Below, piece after piece: positions 1 through 12,799 of a stretch of 64,000 bases of DNA. Under the pieces are notes generated by a model, which had not been told where the DNA came from, searched no databases, and saw nothing but the letters and a program-made list of their open reading frames with translations. The translations under genes and the position numbers were made by a program. Position 1 is the stretch's first letter. Each line of letters opens with the position of its first letter. The DNA is from Cokeromyces recurvatus (taxonomy: Eukaryota > Mucoromycota > Mucoromycetes > Mucorales > Mucoraceae). Location of the stretch: NCBI RefSeq assembly GCF_025118155.1, contig NW_026251389.1, positions 1,054,001 through 1,118,000 on the forward strand. The letters run 5' to 3'.

Positions 1-389
1 GTTTCTAATGAATAAACACTTGCCCGATGCCTTCTTTTTGCCGGATCGTGCACTGAAATCACATTATCCCGAGCTATATCTCGTTCTTTATCAAAATGGT
101 CAATGACTGATTGAACATGATTAAGAACGCCCAATAAGGAATCGTCTTTTTGAAAATGGTCTTGGGCAATGGTATAACTACGATGACGACAACGAATTTG
201 CTCAATATCAGTCGCATCAAATTGTGGAGGGGATTGTGAAAGAACAGCTTGTTCTTGTTGTTGATAATAGGTGGCGTCGTCTATTTTATTTTGTTTTGCA
301 GACTCAAAGGTTGGTATAAGGTGATTATCATGAAGTCCTGCTACAAAGAAATAGTCTGCTACTCGGGATGCAGGACTACTAGTAGACAT
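1..389 (-). CDS. DENN-domain protein, N-terminal part (cut by window edge)
   Basis: An open frame of 129 codons starts with ATG at 389 and runs off the left edge. Near the N-terminus the protein reads RVADYFFVAGLHDN, which resembles the opening strand of a uDENN domain (family wording: ADYF-hydrophobic-GL). DENN proteins are usually exchange factors for Rab GTPases in membrane traffic. The rest is polar with a Q-rich patch and a predicted helical stretch, and no further domain is visible. The start is the first ATG after stops in an AT-rich leader. Which DENN subfamily this is cannot be told from 129 residues. The assignment rests on one motif. Confidence 0.55.
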   Translation of the reverse strand, partial: MSTSSPASRVADYFFVAGLHDNHLIPTFESAKQNKIDDATYYQQQEQAVLSQSPPQFDATDIEQIRCRHRSYTIAQDHFQKDDSLLGVLNHVQSVIDHFDKERDIARDNVISVHDPAKRRHRASVYSLE

Positions 390-1327
390 AATTTATTATC
401 TTTCTATATAAAATGTCTTAAAATATGAAATAATAATAGTAAAATAGGATAGACTAAAAAGGATAATTCATAGTGGAGAATTTAAAAAAAAATGATACTT
501 TCAGCAAAAAAAAAAAAAAAAAAAAAAAATGCCATTATTAACCATGTTTTCATTTTTATGTATCCAATAAAAATTCACCTTTATATTTGTGTAGCTTTTT
601 TTTTGAACGTTTGTCCAATTAATTTTACGTATTCTCGTTAATGAGTTTAAAAAAAAAACATTATTACTTTTTCAGCATTAATTTATGATGATACAATTAA
701 GCATAATATGAATAAAAAAAAAAAAAAAAAAAAAGATCAATAGACGCGTAGCTTGTAAAATTGATGCTGAATTGTTCTAGTTAGATGAAGAATAAAAGGT
801 AACTAAAAGATATGTTATGATAGAAGGTATAGGCAAAAGTAAAATAGTGAATTATGAAAAAAAAAAAATTGTTTACAGCATTTTATTATAGAAATCAACG
901 TTTCTTTTAATAGAACTTTTTTTTTTTTTTTTCACTGATCTTGCTTTTATATACAGGTCAAACTTACTTGATTGGATCAAGTTTTAACGAATATATCCTT
1001 TATACTTTATTCTATTGATTATATATGAATATACACTATTTTAACCTTCTTTTTATTAGTATTATTATTACTTAATTTACCGCCTTTAATTACTCGTATA
1101 AAATGTATTTATAAATAGTAATGACTCTAATCATAATACCTTTGTTTCTCAAATGCACATATAGAATATATGTTACGAATGCTAGTTTATATGTTTTATA
1201 AGAATACCATATAGTAGTATTGTATGTACAGTCAAATATGAATAAATGTTATATATTCTTCATTTTAAAATAATTATGTAAAAATACATTGAATATTATG
1301 TAATGGAAATAATATTTTTGTTTCCTT
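390..1327. other. Intergenic DNA between the DENN gene and BUD13
   Basis: AT-rich DNA that should hold the promoter of the DENN gene (minus) and the 3' flank of BUD13. It contains several A or T homopolymers (for example around 505-528 and 717-734). I see no gene, tRNA or clear repeat in it. Confidence 0.6.
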
Positions 1328-2450
1328 TTACATGTCTTCAGTTGACCAAGAATAAGCCTCCACAGCTCTGGACTTTGCTTGATTTTGTTGTAGCAAGAAA
1401 TGATCTTCAAATCCAGTTGATCTATCCACGCCATCCCAACGATATCCTGGAGGAATCATGAAGCGATTTGGCTTCCATGGTCCTTTATATGTAGGCTTTA
1501 CTAGCTTTTTACCTTCAGATTTTTTACCTGATTCATTCTATTTATTAAAGTGTAATATTTGTTAAATACAGGCAACTATTAAATAAAAAAAAATTCTTAT
1601 ATTTATCTGCTTACTGTTAAAAAACCTGCTGCTGGATCATTCCATCTTATTTTTTCTTTTAATTCATTATTTAAATCCTCATCATCAGCATATCTGAATA
1701 AAATATTTTTTTTTTCTCGTTTTCTTAGGATTATTTTTTCTTTTCATATTTAATAGCTTTTTTTTTTTTTTACCTTGCTAAAGGTTTATATTTTTCTTCT
1801 TCAAGTCGTCTTTTTTCTTCTTCTGCTTCCTTTCGTTGTACTAAACCTTTTCCCCATTCCATCTTTCTCGCTTCCCTTTCAATCTTTTCCTGCCTTGCTT
1901 TTAACTCCTCTGCTCGCTTTCTTTTGATATCTACTTTACGACCTGATGTATCACGATACACAGTTTTTGCCTCAGACTCTTTTAAGGCTTCTAACGCTCT
2001 TTGTTCTGCCAATCGCGCTCTCTCTGCTTCTCGTTTGATTTCTTCTTTTGTTAATATACCAGCCCGTTGGCCATTTGACATGCGAGGTATGGATCTTTCA
2101 GTTTTTTCCTCAACCACCACAGGTCTCTCATCCTCCGTCTCCTCACTACCCTCACGAATAATCTCCCAATTATTTACAATCTCTGTCTTTACATCTTTCT
2201 CTACAACCTTATAATCGTCATCATCGTCTGGTTCTGGCTCTTGAGGTTGAGATTTCCATGAAATGTCCTCTTCATCATCAATTATCCCAATGCCTTGATA
2301 AGATGCTTTTTTAGACTTTTTCTTTTTCTTTTTAGGTTTTTCAGAAGTGTCTAAATATTTCGAAGCAATATAAGCTTTTGTAGCTGCATCACCTGGATTA
2401 CGGGCCAAGTATTTTCTTTTCAAAACTTCTTCGTGATTTAATTGATCCAT
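1328..2450 (-). CDS. BUD13: BUD13/Cwc26 pre-mRNA splicing factor (RES complex)
   Basis: Three exons read in one frame: 2450-1774, 1693-1615 and 1537-1328, joined by GT-AG introns of 80 and 77 bp, for 321 aa. The N-terminus has a lysine block followed by an acidic linker. The conserved BUD13 C-terminal block spans the introns: [29 protein letters not shown], then [20 protein letters not shown] and a final [11 protein letters not shown]. In the known family this protein is part of the RES complex (with Ist3 and Pml1), which binds the activated spliceosome and supports splicing and pre-mRNA retention in the nucleus. It is shorter than animal BUD13 because the N-terminal RS-like repeats are missing, as in yeast. 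It diverges from SAS10, sharing a 372-bp intergenic region. Confidence 0.95.
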
Positions 2451-2730
2451 TATTATTTTTTTTTTCAGTTATTTAACTTTTTCATAAATGTATAAATATG
2501 AAAAAAAAAAAAACGAGTTTTGTGAATTGTCCAGCAACTTAAAAAAATGTAGATGTAGAAAAAAAAAAAAATGCCGCCTCCTTTTATTTCTCTCTCCTCT
2601 CCTCCTCCTCCCCCCAAAAAAATGATAACTGGTTCCCCCCCCCTATTTTTATACTCTATATAATAATGTCTGTGACTGTATTTCATGGTTGAGAAAAAGC
2701 CACGCATTACTACGAATTGAAGTTCAATTT

Positions 2731-2768
<38 letters not shown>

Positions 2769-2822
2769 AATACTATCTCTAGTTTCTTTTTTTTTTTTTC
2801 TTAACCAATATCTGTAGTTATC
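2451..2822. promoter_or_regulatory. Shared divergent promoter region of BUD13 and SAS10
   Basis: These 372 bp separate two divergent start codons, so both promoters must lie here. The sequence is strongly strand-asymmetric: a pyrimidine-rich block at about 2575-2645 (CTCC and C-runs) is followed by a 34-nt A tract at 2732-2765 and a T tract just before the SAS10 ATG. Such poly(dA:dT) tracts tend to exclude nucleosomes. No clear TATA box was found. Confidence 0.5.
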
Positions 2823-4740
2823 ATGGGAAAGAAAAAGACACCCGTATTCCGACAAGCCAAAAAGACAGCTGATGAGTATGACCGAGAAGGCAGCAAAATT
2901 AAAGCAATTCGTACCTGGGATGATGTTGAACATGACTCTGAAGATGAATTCTATGAGGAAAGAGAGAAAGTTTTATTAAATGATCAACCATTGGAGGATG
3001 AAGAAGAGAGTGATCGTGAAGTCTATGGCTTGGAAGGTATCGATTCTGATGAATTATCCGATGATGAGATTGTTGAAAAAAAGCAAGAAGATGAAGAAGA
3101 AAGATTAGAGGCTTGGGGTACTTCCAAGGACGTCTACTATGATGGTGATGACGTTGAAGATCTTGATGAAATGCGAGAAGAAGAAGAAGAAGCTTTACGT
3201 ATTCAAAAGGAACATTTGGATAACATGGATGAAGCTGATTTTATGGATGATGGCTTATCAGGATGGGGAACAGGCGAAAATCAAGATTTGGAAGCTGACA
3301 AGAAACTTGTAGAGGATGTGAATAAAGAATTAGAAGATATTTCATTCGAGTAAATCGCCATGATATAACACATAACTATAATTATTTATATTAATCTTTT
3401 TTTTTTTTACTTTCTTAAAAAAAAACAGTAAATTAAAGATTGAAAAGCGTCGAAAGAATCTTCCCGTTGCAGAACAATTAAAAATCATTCAAAATGAATC
3501 ACCGGAATTATTAGATTTACTTGATGAATTTAAAGAAAAGACAAGCGTTGTAAGTCAATTGAAACCTATTGTTGAAAAATTACAAGGTCATAAAAAGCGT
3601 GAAGAAAAGGAAGGTCAATTTTTATTATTTAAATATGAGACTTTGATGAATTACTTGACAAATATTTCGTTTTATTTGGCATTGAAAGCATCTTCTACAG
3701 CAGAGACAACCGATATACGTGAACATCCTATCATTCAAGCATTGTTTCAATTACGACAGACAATTGAAAAGATTGCAACTCTAGAAGAAGAATGTCTGGA
3801 TGTACAATCATTTTTAGATAAATTAGATGAACCTGAAGCAGAGTTAGTCAAATCAGATACCAAGGGAATAAAGAGAAGCCCCAAGTCAAAGAAGACAGTT
3901 AAAGAAATACAGGATATTATTTCGGAAGATGAAGAAGAAGAATCTGAAAAAGAAGAAGATATTTTGAAAGAAATTAGAGAGATTGAAGAAGAGTTCAAGA
4001 GCTTAAAGAAGTTGTCTAATAAAAAACGTAAGAGAAGTGTGATGATGACAGATGATTTCGGCGAATTAGATGCACTAGATGAATTGGATATGGAAGATAA
4101 GATTGCCAAGAAGAAATCACTCCGAGATTACATTGCTAAAATCGATGCTGTAAGTTAAAAGTTTATTATAGAGTAGCTATATGCTTAAGCCTCCTGTTTC
4201 TTTTTTCTTCTTCTTTAGAAACAAGCTAAGAATGTTAACAAATATCAAGGTGATGTTGATATACCATATAGAGATCGTGTTAAACAAGAACGTAAGGGAG
4301 TCGCACAACCTCAAGATACATCAGCTGATTTAGATGATGCAGACTGGGATGAAGAAGATATGAAGATAGCCTCTGAGGCTAATGCCATGGACTCTGATGA
4401 TGACTATTACTCAACAATAGCTAATACTAAAAAAGCACAGAAACAAGCTAAAAAGGAAGCCTATGAAGCAGAAAGAGCGCCGGTTGAAAGTCGTGATGTG
4501 GATGTGGAAGAAGGTGAAAAACGTTTGGCAACATATAAGATCCTTAAGAATAAGGGTCTAACACCTCGTCGTAAGAAGGAGAACAGAAATGCTCGTGTGA
4601 AACATAGAAACAAGTACGCACAAAAGATGAAGAAACTTTCATCTACAAGAGCTGTTGTCAAGCCTCAAACTTCTGGTTATGCTGGTGAAATGAGTGGTGT
4701 TAAGACAAATGTTGTCAAATCTGTCAAATTATCAACTTAA
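2823..4740 (+). CDS. SAS10: SAS10/UTP3, U3 snoRNP small-subunit processome protein
   Basis: Three exons (2823-3349, 3429-4149, 4219-4740) give 589 aa in one frame with GT-AG introns of 79 and 69 bp. Exon 1 is very acidic, with a Trp-Gly-Thr pair of repeats (AWGTSKD, GWGTGEN) typical of the family. Exon 2 carries the Sas10/Utp3/C1D domain (RRKNLPVAEQLK, then LLKYETLMNYLTN-like helices). Exon 3 holds the basic C-terminal Sas10 domain, with RRKKENRNARVKHR and a SGYAGEMSGVKT tail. The known role is assembly of the 90S pre-ribosome and 18S rRNA maturation in the nucleolus; yeast Sas10 also affects silencing when overexpressed. Gene length agrees with the yeast protein (610 aa). Confidence 0.94.
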
Positions 4741-6562
4741 TTTTAGATTTTATAAAATGTAGTGTATATATACATATTATTATAAAAATAAATAAATAAA
4801 TAAAAAAATATAGATATTAGGGAGTAAATGAATGTCTGTGCTAATATGAATGATGTAATGCATGCATTGCGTTAAACAAAATATTATGCATGTATGTATG
4901 TGGCTAGGATAGTAGGTTGAACTATTCATCCATAGATAGTGTTCAAAATGCTAAGAAATATAGACAATGTTCAAAGAAAGGGTCGAATTTAATGATATAG
5001 ACGTTCCCGTATTGAATACATAATTTAGACTTATCATTTTCATTAAGGATATAAGATTTAATTACTAGTTTAATATGTCTGATAAAAGTAAGGAGTGTAT
5101 GTTCTTTTTCTTTTTCCAATTAGAGTCTTTAACAGTTTATTCCATTGATATTTTTCAGTAATTAGTAGGTTCTTATATCTTTAGTTGAAGTTCAAAATAT
5201 ATACAAATAATAATTTAAAGCATGTACTAAAAGAATTAACTATCTTTATGACCTGCATAGATAATATTTCAATTAAGTTTGGGCCATTTAAGAATAGAGC
5301 CTAAATAATAAAAACTTATTTAATCTTTTAGTATTTATTCTAATAGCTAAGATTTCATAATAGAATTCAAAGGGATCTCTTTTAACTCAAAAATAAACAA
5401 GATGTTAGCATGAAGAAAAGAAAGAAAAGAAAAAAAAAAAAGAAGGATAGTATCTCTTATTGATACAATATACATGTATAGAACATATCTACAGTTGGTA
5501 TGAAGAAAGTAAAACAGTTATTTTAGCCATATCTCACAAATTATATTTAACCTGTTTGCTATCAGCCTTTACCATATATTAAAGTATAAAAGGATATGCA
5601 ATGTCTACAGGCTATTCTTTTGGATACCTCAAATTACTCTATTTTTGATTTTGATATATATGAAAGCAATTCTTATCCAATCGTTGATGAGACTTTAAAC
5701 ACTCTATTATCAATTAGCAATAAATTATATGGCCTTATATATATATATGTATATATATGTGTGTATGTATACTTATATGTATGTATAATAAATTAGCACT
5801 TTATCATTATCTTTTCCTTTGAAAGTCTGGGTATAATAGTAGATATATTGAATTAGCTTCTAAATATCTAAACTAAAAACTATACCTAATTGAACTCGGT
5901 CATTATCGATATTGAATAATAACTGTTCTAATTTAAAGAATTTGTATCTTCATTATAGTATTAGATGTATTTTCTAGTTTACTGATATACATAATATTGT
6001 TTCACTATTCATATTCTTCCCTCAATCGCTAATAAGAACTTTTTATAACAATATTGATTTTGGCCACATTGAAGCTTCTTAACAATGATAGCTTTGTTAA
6101 GTTAAACTTGAGAGATTGCAAATGAAATAAAATAAAATAGTATAAGCATGTAATAGAGTTATTTACTGGTAATCAATAAAATTGGTTTTAATATATTATG
6201 AAGACATCACACTCACACTTTTATTGCTAGTACTAGCATTGTAAATTTTATATATAAAGTTGAAAAGAGACAAAGTAATAAAAAAAAAAAATAGCACCAA
6301 CATAGCGATAACAAGAGTATCTTGATTTGCTGACGTTTCTAGGAGATATATTTCATCATTCTCAAAACTCAGAATACAAAAGTATGCGTCTTATACTTTT
6401 CTTTAAATGTTTATTCTACAGAGATAAATTTCGATTACTATAACCTCCACAACAATTTTAATAACATGTTTAAGCATTAATAAAACATTATTTAATAAAG
6501 TATCTTATCATACATTTCTTTATCTGCAAAAAAATAAAAAATAAAATTCATATGTTAACTTG

Positions 6563-6600
<38 letters not shown>

Positions 6601-7745
6601 GACCGATTTGTCAAATGATTTGCTCAATGAACATACTGATAAAATTAAAATTTTAAAGGTTAGTTAGATCAGAACAAAATTGTTATATTAGCTAATACTC
6701 TCTATGTATCTAGACTTGCTAAATAAAAGCATATATTAATTTATGTATGCTTAAATCTAAAACTTTGTTATATAAATATAGTATTCAGGGAGTAACAAAA
6801 GGCTTATGCTTCATAATACTCGTTGGTAAAAAAAAAAAAGGAAAAAAAAAGGGTACAGAAATAAAATATTCCATATTTATTGAAATAAAAAAAAACATAC
6901 GAAATGAACTACTATATAACCCTCTTGTTTATTTATTTATTTATCTTTTCAATAACAAGGAGGCGCATTACCAATAAGTGTATTTTATGATGCGACAATC
7001 TTTTAAATTCATTTATATCTTGAGTTAAGCTTTATAATTTTGAGGTCTTAAACAGGTATTCTAAGCTATTTTTTTTTTCTTTTTTTTGGATTCTCAGGTA
7101 CCTTCTCCATTTCGATTTAGAGACATACATACTTTAATTCTGAAAAGTTAAATTTTGGTTTTAGAAAACAAAATGGGGCAATTAGTATCGTCAGTAGTAG
7201 AAATGATGAATAACTATGAGATTAAAATGTACAATATGCATATGAATTATATCTGCTTACTACTAAATGATATCTTCAACAAAAGGAGAAACTGATAGAT
7301 TGAATTATATTTGTACATATCTTAATTCTCTATGCTCCTAATTCAAAACTGTTAAATACAAGGGGCCGCAGTTTTTTTTTTTTTTTTTGGAGAAGCAAAG
7401 AAAAGGAGTGTTATATAAATTTTAAATATATGTAGTTAATTACATATGGGAGAAGGAGAAGTCAGTAATATTTGTCAATAAAATACATAAACATCAAATA
7501 GATAAAGATCTTCGCTGCATATATGTAAAAGACAATAATCGTATATAATCTCTTTGTTTACCATTCATTCATCCCCTTATTGTTTTTTTTTCCTCTTCCT
7601 CCTCAAACTGTTTTGTTCTCTTTTATTAATGTTATTTGCTAATTTGACATATTGAATAAAAGGAGGGATTAAACACACACACACACACACAATATATATA
7701 AATTTTATTTCTTATAAAATATAACTCTTTTGTTTCTCTTTTACC
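4741..7745. other. Long AT-rich intergenic region
   Basis: About 3 kb without a gene I can support. It holds simple sequence such as (TA)n/(TG)n around 5730-5785, a 36-nt A tract at 6563-6598 and several shorter homopolymers. Short open frames (for example 5596-5796) lack any recognisable domain and run into repeat sequence. The right part should contain the promoter of the homeobox gene; its size is large compared with other gaps in this window. Confidence 0.55.
7673..7702 (+). promoter_or_regulatory. (AC)9 repeat with adjoining TATA-like box upstream of the homeobox gene
   Basis: A dinucleotide AC repeat (7673-7690) runs straight into TATATATAAA (7693-7702), which ends 43 bp before the ATG at 7746. 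The position fits a core promoter element, but a simple AT repeat in AT-rich DNA could also arise by chance. Confidence 0.35.
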
Positions 7746-8303
7746 ATGCAATCTTCTACTACAATCAGTTTACCATCCATATCCAGCCTTTTCTCGATAG
7801 GCAATAACGATAATTTATCAATATATTCGGATAGAAAACGAGCTCGTTCATCAGTACTCAAGATTTCAAGCTTATTATCTAATGATGCAAATAATATTAC
7901 ACCCACTACAATCAATAATCAAACAATAAAAGCAAAAAGAAAACGCGCTTCGCCTAATCAGTTGCTTGTATTAAACCAAATATTTAGCCAAACCTATTTC
8001 CCTTCAACAGAAGTTCGTGCACAACTAGGAAAGCAATTAGGTATGAGTCCTCGTACAGTTCAAATTTGGTTTCAAAATAAACGTCAATCTCTTCGTTTCC
8101 GTGGAAAACAAACTATGAACGATCATAGTTCGTTTTATTTGCCCCCAATTTCACCACCTACATCTCCGTTACAACATAGACATTCATTTAATAGTGATAA
8201 TAATAATTATTCATTACCCCCTTTAACAAGATTTTCTGTTTCTATTTTCCCTCATACACCTTCTTCACCAACTTTCCCTAATAGTCCATATTCATCGATT
8301 TAA
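7746..8303 (+). CDS. Homeodomain transcription factor
   Basis: A single-exon gene of 185 aa. Residues about 62-121 form a homeodomain: a basic N-terminal arm (KAKRKRASP), helices 1 and 2, and a recognition helix with the invariant WFQNKR at residues 108-113. There is no three-residue loop extension, so it is a typical rather than a TALE homeodomain. The flanks are Ser/Thr/Asn-rich and the C-terminus has proline-rich SP/TP sites (PPISPPTSP), possible kinase or docking sites. Fungal homeodomain proteins of this size regulate cell cycle genes, mating or morphogenesis; no close ortholog can be named. It is flanked on both sides by 2-3 kb of noncoding DNA, unlike the compact neighbours. Confidence 0.88.
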   Translation: MQSSTTISLPSISSLFSIGNNDNLSIYSDRKRARSSVLKISSLLSNDANNITPTTINNQTIKAKRKRASPNQLLVLNQIFSQTYFPSTEVRAQLGKQLGMSPRTVQIWFQNKRQSLRFRGKQTMNDHSSFYLPPISPPTSPLQHRHSFNSDNNNYSLPPLTRFSVSIFPHTPSSPTFPNSPYSSI

Positions 8304-10241
8304 GAACTGATTCTATGTACATCTATATGTATGACTTTCTCTTTATTTTCTCCTCCCAAAAAAAAAAAGATAACTATTTGTTATATGCACTCTATTGCTC
8401 AAACATGTTTTCTCTCTCTTAAATATTGCATTACATATGGATTTTATATGCTTTATATTTTGTTTATGTAAAAGTAGCCATATTTTTATTATTATTAAAA
8501 TCTCTTTATATATTTATATATATATGTATATATGTATATATATATCTAATCTATTCAAGAGCTTATGTTCTTTCCCCCTTTTTTTTTTATTTAGTATATA
8601 ATTAGATTTGTTCTTCCCCTTCTCCACCTTTTTAATTTAATAAACAATTGCACACAAAAGAACGTTTCCCTCCCCTGTGACCCTATTTTTACTTTGAAAA
8701 GGTTATTTATTTGAGTGTAAAAATTATATTATTGACTCCACTATATTACGGTTTAGAGCCAGTAATACATGATTAAAAGTATTTCATCTTCTAAGCTTTA
8801 AATGTATTTACTGCATAATGCACACTCTAACTTTATAAAAAGTTTATTTTATTTTATTTTTTTAGTTTATTCATATTCATATAATACTATACATTGCTCG
8901 CTATCTAATATACTCATAACCTCCTTCTCCTCCTATCATCTTTTTTTTTTCGTTGTCCCCCTTCTATGTTCTTTTAATACTTTAGTATCTGCTAGAACAA
9001 TCTCTAGAAACTCCTTTTTTGTACTTTTTTTTTTTTTATTTTCTACACATGCATTCAGCATCTTTAATTACAATTGTTTTTTTTAATATATACAGAATAA
9101 TAGATATAATCTATATATAAATAAATTATTACTAAAGGCTTATATGCATGATATTTATTCAAAATATACATGTAAATGCAGTTATCACACTTGTCTACAA
9201 TATTGTATCTCCCTTTTTATTATATAAAGCAGAAATCATGGCTTTTTCCTGCTGCAGATTATTGTATTTTTTTTTTTTTTTTTACTAAAAATATCATAGT
9301 ATGAATATTAGTTTGAATTATAACCTCTCCTTTTTTTTTTTTTTCCTACATAATATAGAACTAAAATTATATCTTTGATTAGATACATAGAACTATCAAA
9401 AGAGTATTAAACGATTGTTTCCTTTTGAAACCATCCTTCTTCTTAGTAGTAAAATAGGTATAGTTTCTTATTCTTCCGTGCTTGCTATTATTCGGAATAA
9501 AGATATTTATCTCTTTCATTGAATGAGCTCTTTTATACACAAGAATCAAACGATAAGCCTTTTAACGCTCATAAATTTCATTTTCTTTATGGCTATTGAA
9601 ATACTAATTATGTAAATTAGAATGGGTGTTGTTTTAATAATTATTTACAAGAGGGGTCTTACAGGGAAAACAGTTATTGAGGCTTAGTAAATTTACTTGA
9701 GTGCATCTTCAATAAAATAAGGCCTGTTATAAAGATTATCTTCAACTAAATTACCTCTATTTGCAATACTTGGGAATTAATACTTTTAAATACAAGTTTG
9801 AATTCATATATATACTTTAAACTGTGGCTTTTGTAATTACAATTATAGGTTAAGGCTTCAAGTATATACGTGTAAGGATTTGCTGCCTATTATGAATACA
9901 AATAATAGTAATATTTTATTTGTTGGCTAAATGATATTAATCATAGCTTCTTTTGCATTTAAAATGTAAGGTCTGAATCCTTGACCTTAGTTAAAGGCTG
10001 TTGAGGGTATATATGAGCCTAGTATCATGAACACATAAAAAATATTTTGTTTATAAAGGTTTCTCATTGTTTAGAATACATCATAGTTGTTGTTTTTTTC
10101 ATGTAATTAGAAGGAGGATAATGATAAGACTTTATAGTTTAAAAAAGTAAATTTTGTATATGTCTTTTTTATATGTAATCTAACTCTTTCATTATAAATA
10201 CTGACACTTACCGTCAATTATGTAATTAATTGATTCAACTT

Positions 10242-10280
<39 letters not shown>

Positions 10281-10356
10281 GGAGTTGACTATAAAATTTG
10301 CAGAGTTGAAAAGAACTCACAAATAACTTCTTACTTTTTTTTTTTTTTTTTTCTTA
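8304..10356. other. AT-rich intergenic region
   Basis: About 2 kb with T-rich stretches, (TA)n near 8515-8545 and a 37-nt A tract at 10243-10279. Short open frames at 8395-8601 and 8802-9086 encode only Phe/Ile/Tyr/Ser-rich low-complexity peptides and are not credible genes. The final 80 bp, with another T tract, should contain the TFIIE alpha promoter. Confidence 0.55.
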
Positions 10357-11918
10357 ATGGAGGTTCTTAAAGCGCTTGTTTTTAGAATAGCTAGAGCTTT
10401 TTACGATCCTAAATATATCGCCATTTTAGATGCTTTAAATAATGCACCACCTAACAGTAATGGGTAAAAAAAAAAGCTTCATTCTTATTTTTTTTAAAAA
10501 AAAAATAATAATTAATGTAATATTATGGATAGTGTTCGTGAAGAAGATTTAGTTTTAACTTTAAAGATGACACCACGAGACATACATCGTATTTGTGGTA
10601 AATTAAAAGAAGATCGACTTGTTCGCATGTAAAGCATGGTTGCATTTTTTTTTTTTTCTTTTTTTTTTTCCCCGAGTAATTGACATAATCGCTTGATTAG
10701 GACAACACGCATGGAGCCTAGAAAACAAGATCAACGTTTGGTCCCAAAAACTTATTATTATATTGATTATAAAGAATTTGTTGACGTTGTCAAATGGAAG
10801 ATGTACAAGATGCAAACGATAGTTCGTGATAATTTGAGAACAGAATCAGAAAATAAGGGATATGTGTGTCCTAATTGTGAAAAATCTTTTTCTCCTTTGG
10901 ATGTTTTGTCCTTGGTCGATATGACCGATCAACTATTTCATTGTGATATGTGTGAACATGTGTTGGAAGAAAATGACAATGCTGAAAATGTAAAAGGGAG
11001 TCAAAAAGTGTTGACGAGATTAAGAGAACAATCGCAGCCGATTATTTCCCTTTTAAAACAAACAGATTCGATTGTTATTCCTTCGAGTTACATTTATAGA
11101 CCCGGACCTAGTGGTAGATCTACTGGAAATAAGAATGGTAAAAAAAAAACTTTTTTTGAAAATATACATGTAAATACTTACGCTTTGTGGTATAGATGAA
11201 TATGAATTGGCAATTGCACAAGATACAGGCGCTGGCCAAGGTGATATTATTGTTGATTTACAAATGGATAATGAAGCTGCTAGAAGACAAAAAATGGAGG
11301 AAGCAGAACAAAAAAGACAACAAAATGCACTACCTATCTGGCATCAAAAATCAACAATCTCTGGTACCAGTTTGGTGAATATAAAAGAAGGACTTACCGA
11401 CGTGAATGAAAATCAAGAAGAAGAAGATACTTTTGAGGAAATTGGTCCAACTGAAATTGATGCAGATACTGAAGACTGTAAGTTAAATATGCATAACATC
11501 ATAAATGTTTCTAAGTTTCTATATTGGTAGACTACGCTAAATATTATGAGAACTTGAATGCACAATCTGCTTTAGAAGATGAAGAAGATGACAATGAAGG
11601 ATATGAAACTATGGAAATGTATGATGAAACAAATAATGATCAGCAAGAAGAATTTGAAGAAGATGAAGATATTCCTCTAGTTTCAGGTACATAAAAAAAA
11701 ATATTCATATATTTGAAATAATTTATTAAACTTTATATAGTTAATGGTAAAATGATTCCATTAAATGAAGTCCAAGAGGAAGATCAGAGAAATATGACTA
11801 CAGATGAATACAAGGTAAAAATATTTATTTACATCTATAGTCATTGTTCCTTTTTTTTTTAACCTTATTTGTTTTATAGGCATACTATGAAGCATGGGAG
11901 AAATGGCAAAATAACTAA
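10357..11918 (+). CDS. TFA1: TFIIE alpha subunit (general transcription factor)
   Basis: Seven exons (10357-10463, 10533-10628, 10701-11137, 11196-11477, 11531-11686, 11741-11814, 11880-11918) stay in one frame with GT-AG introns of 50-72 bp. The N-terminus is the winged-helix domain (VREEDLVLTLKM, then ICGKLKEDRLVR). It is followed by YYYIDYKEFVDVVKWKM and a zinc ribbon with two CX2C pairs (CPNC and CDMC). The C-terminus is acidic and ends with TTDEYKAYYEAWEKW, the conserved tail. TFIIE alpha recruits and stimulates TFIIH at the RNA polymerase II promoter. The start was chosen because MEVLKALVFRIARAFY aligns with the first family helix. It converges on the RIM20 gene with only 102 bp between stop codons. 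Confidence 0.94.
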
Positions 11919-12020
11919 TATCTATTTATTAAATTGATAAATTTTCCATTCCTAAATGTAACTTTCTTTTGGAAGGTTAACATGCATGCAATACAACATA
12001 GATAAAATACTCGTATTAAC

Positions 12021-12763
12021 TTACTTAACAAGTTGTTCAGATTCATTTTTTCGTCTATAACAGTAGTCTTTACATGTATCATAGTATTGTTTCAAACCTT
12101 TTGCATGCTCATAATAAAACTAATCATTCTTTGTTAACAGTCATTCTAAAGTCTTTTTTTTTCTCTATACACTACCTTCAATCCTTCTGATAAATTTGTC
12201 TTGATTTCTTTATATTTCAAATATGCTTGATTCAAATTCTGTAATGCCTTTTCTCGCTTCCCACTCACATGCGGTTGATTACAAACTTCATTTAGTTGTC
12301 TCAATATCTTACTTTGTCGTTCTTCTTCTTCATCTACTTTCTTAATAAACTCATCATATTTTTTGAGTTCCTCTGCAAAAAGATCTTCAAACTGAGCTGC
12401 TTCAATTTTGACAAGTGATGAGTTGGAAGTAAGTTGAGCGGCTTTTCTCAAGAGCGTAGGTGAAATATCGTCACCATTAGATACTTTCTTTACCGTTTGT
12501 ATTAAATGCTCACGTGCCTTAATATGATTATTCATATTATCTACTAGCGACTTTATTAAAGCCAAGGGACTATCATCATCGAAAGGGATTGAGTTTTCGA
12601 GTTCCTCTTTAGGAAGAGCTAAAACATCAATTATAGTAGCCCATGTATCAAGTTTGCCTCTAACAATAAGATCTGCTTTTTGTGCTGCCAAAAGCGTCTG
12701 TTGATGTCTTTTACCTTGCGCCACAAGCTGTTGTGTTAACTGATGTGATTCTGGTCGCTTCCA

Positions 12764-12799
<36 letters not shown>

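Noticed and set aside
2465..2933. Phe-rich frames near the BUD13/SAS10 promoter
   Set aside because: They arise from homopolymers and overlap a well-supported gene on the other strand.
5596..5796. A 66-aa open frame
   Set aside because: Its second half is a translated TA/TG repeat and there is no homology signal.
7673..7690. A regulatory satellite array
   Set aside because: Only nine AC units; an ordinary microsatellite.
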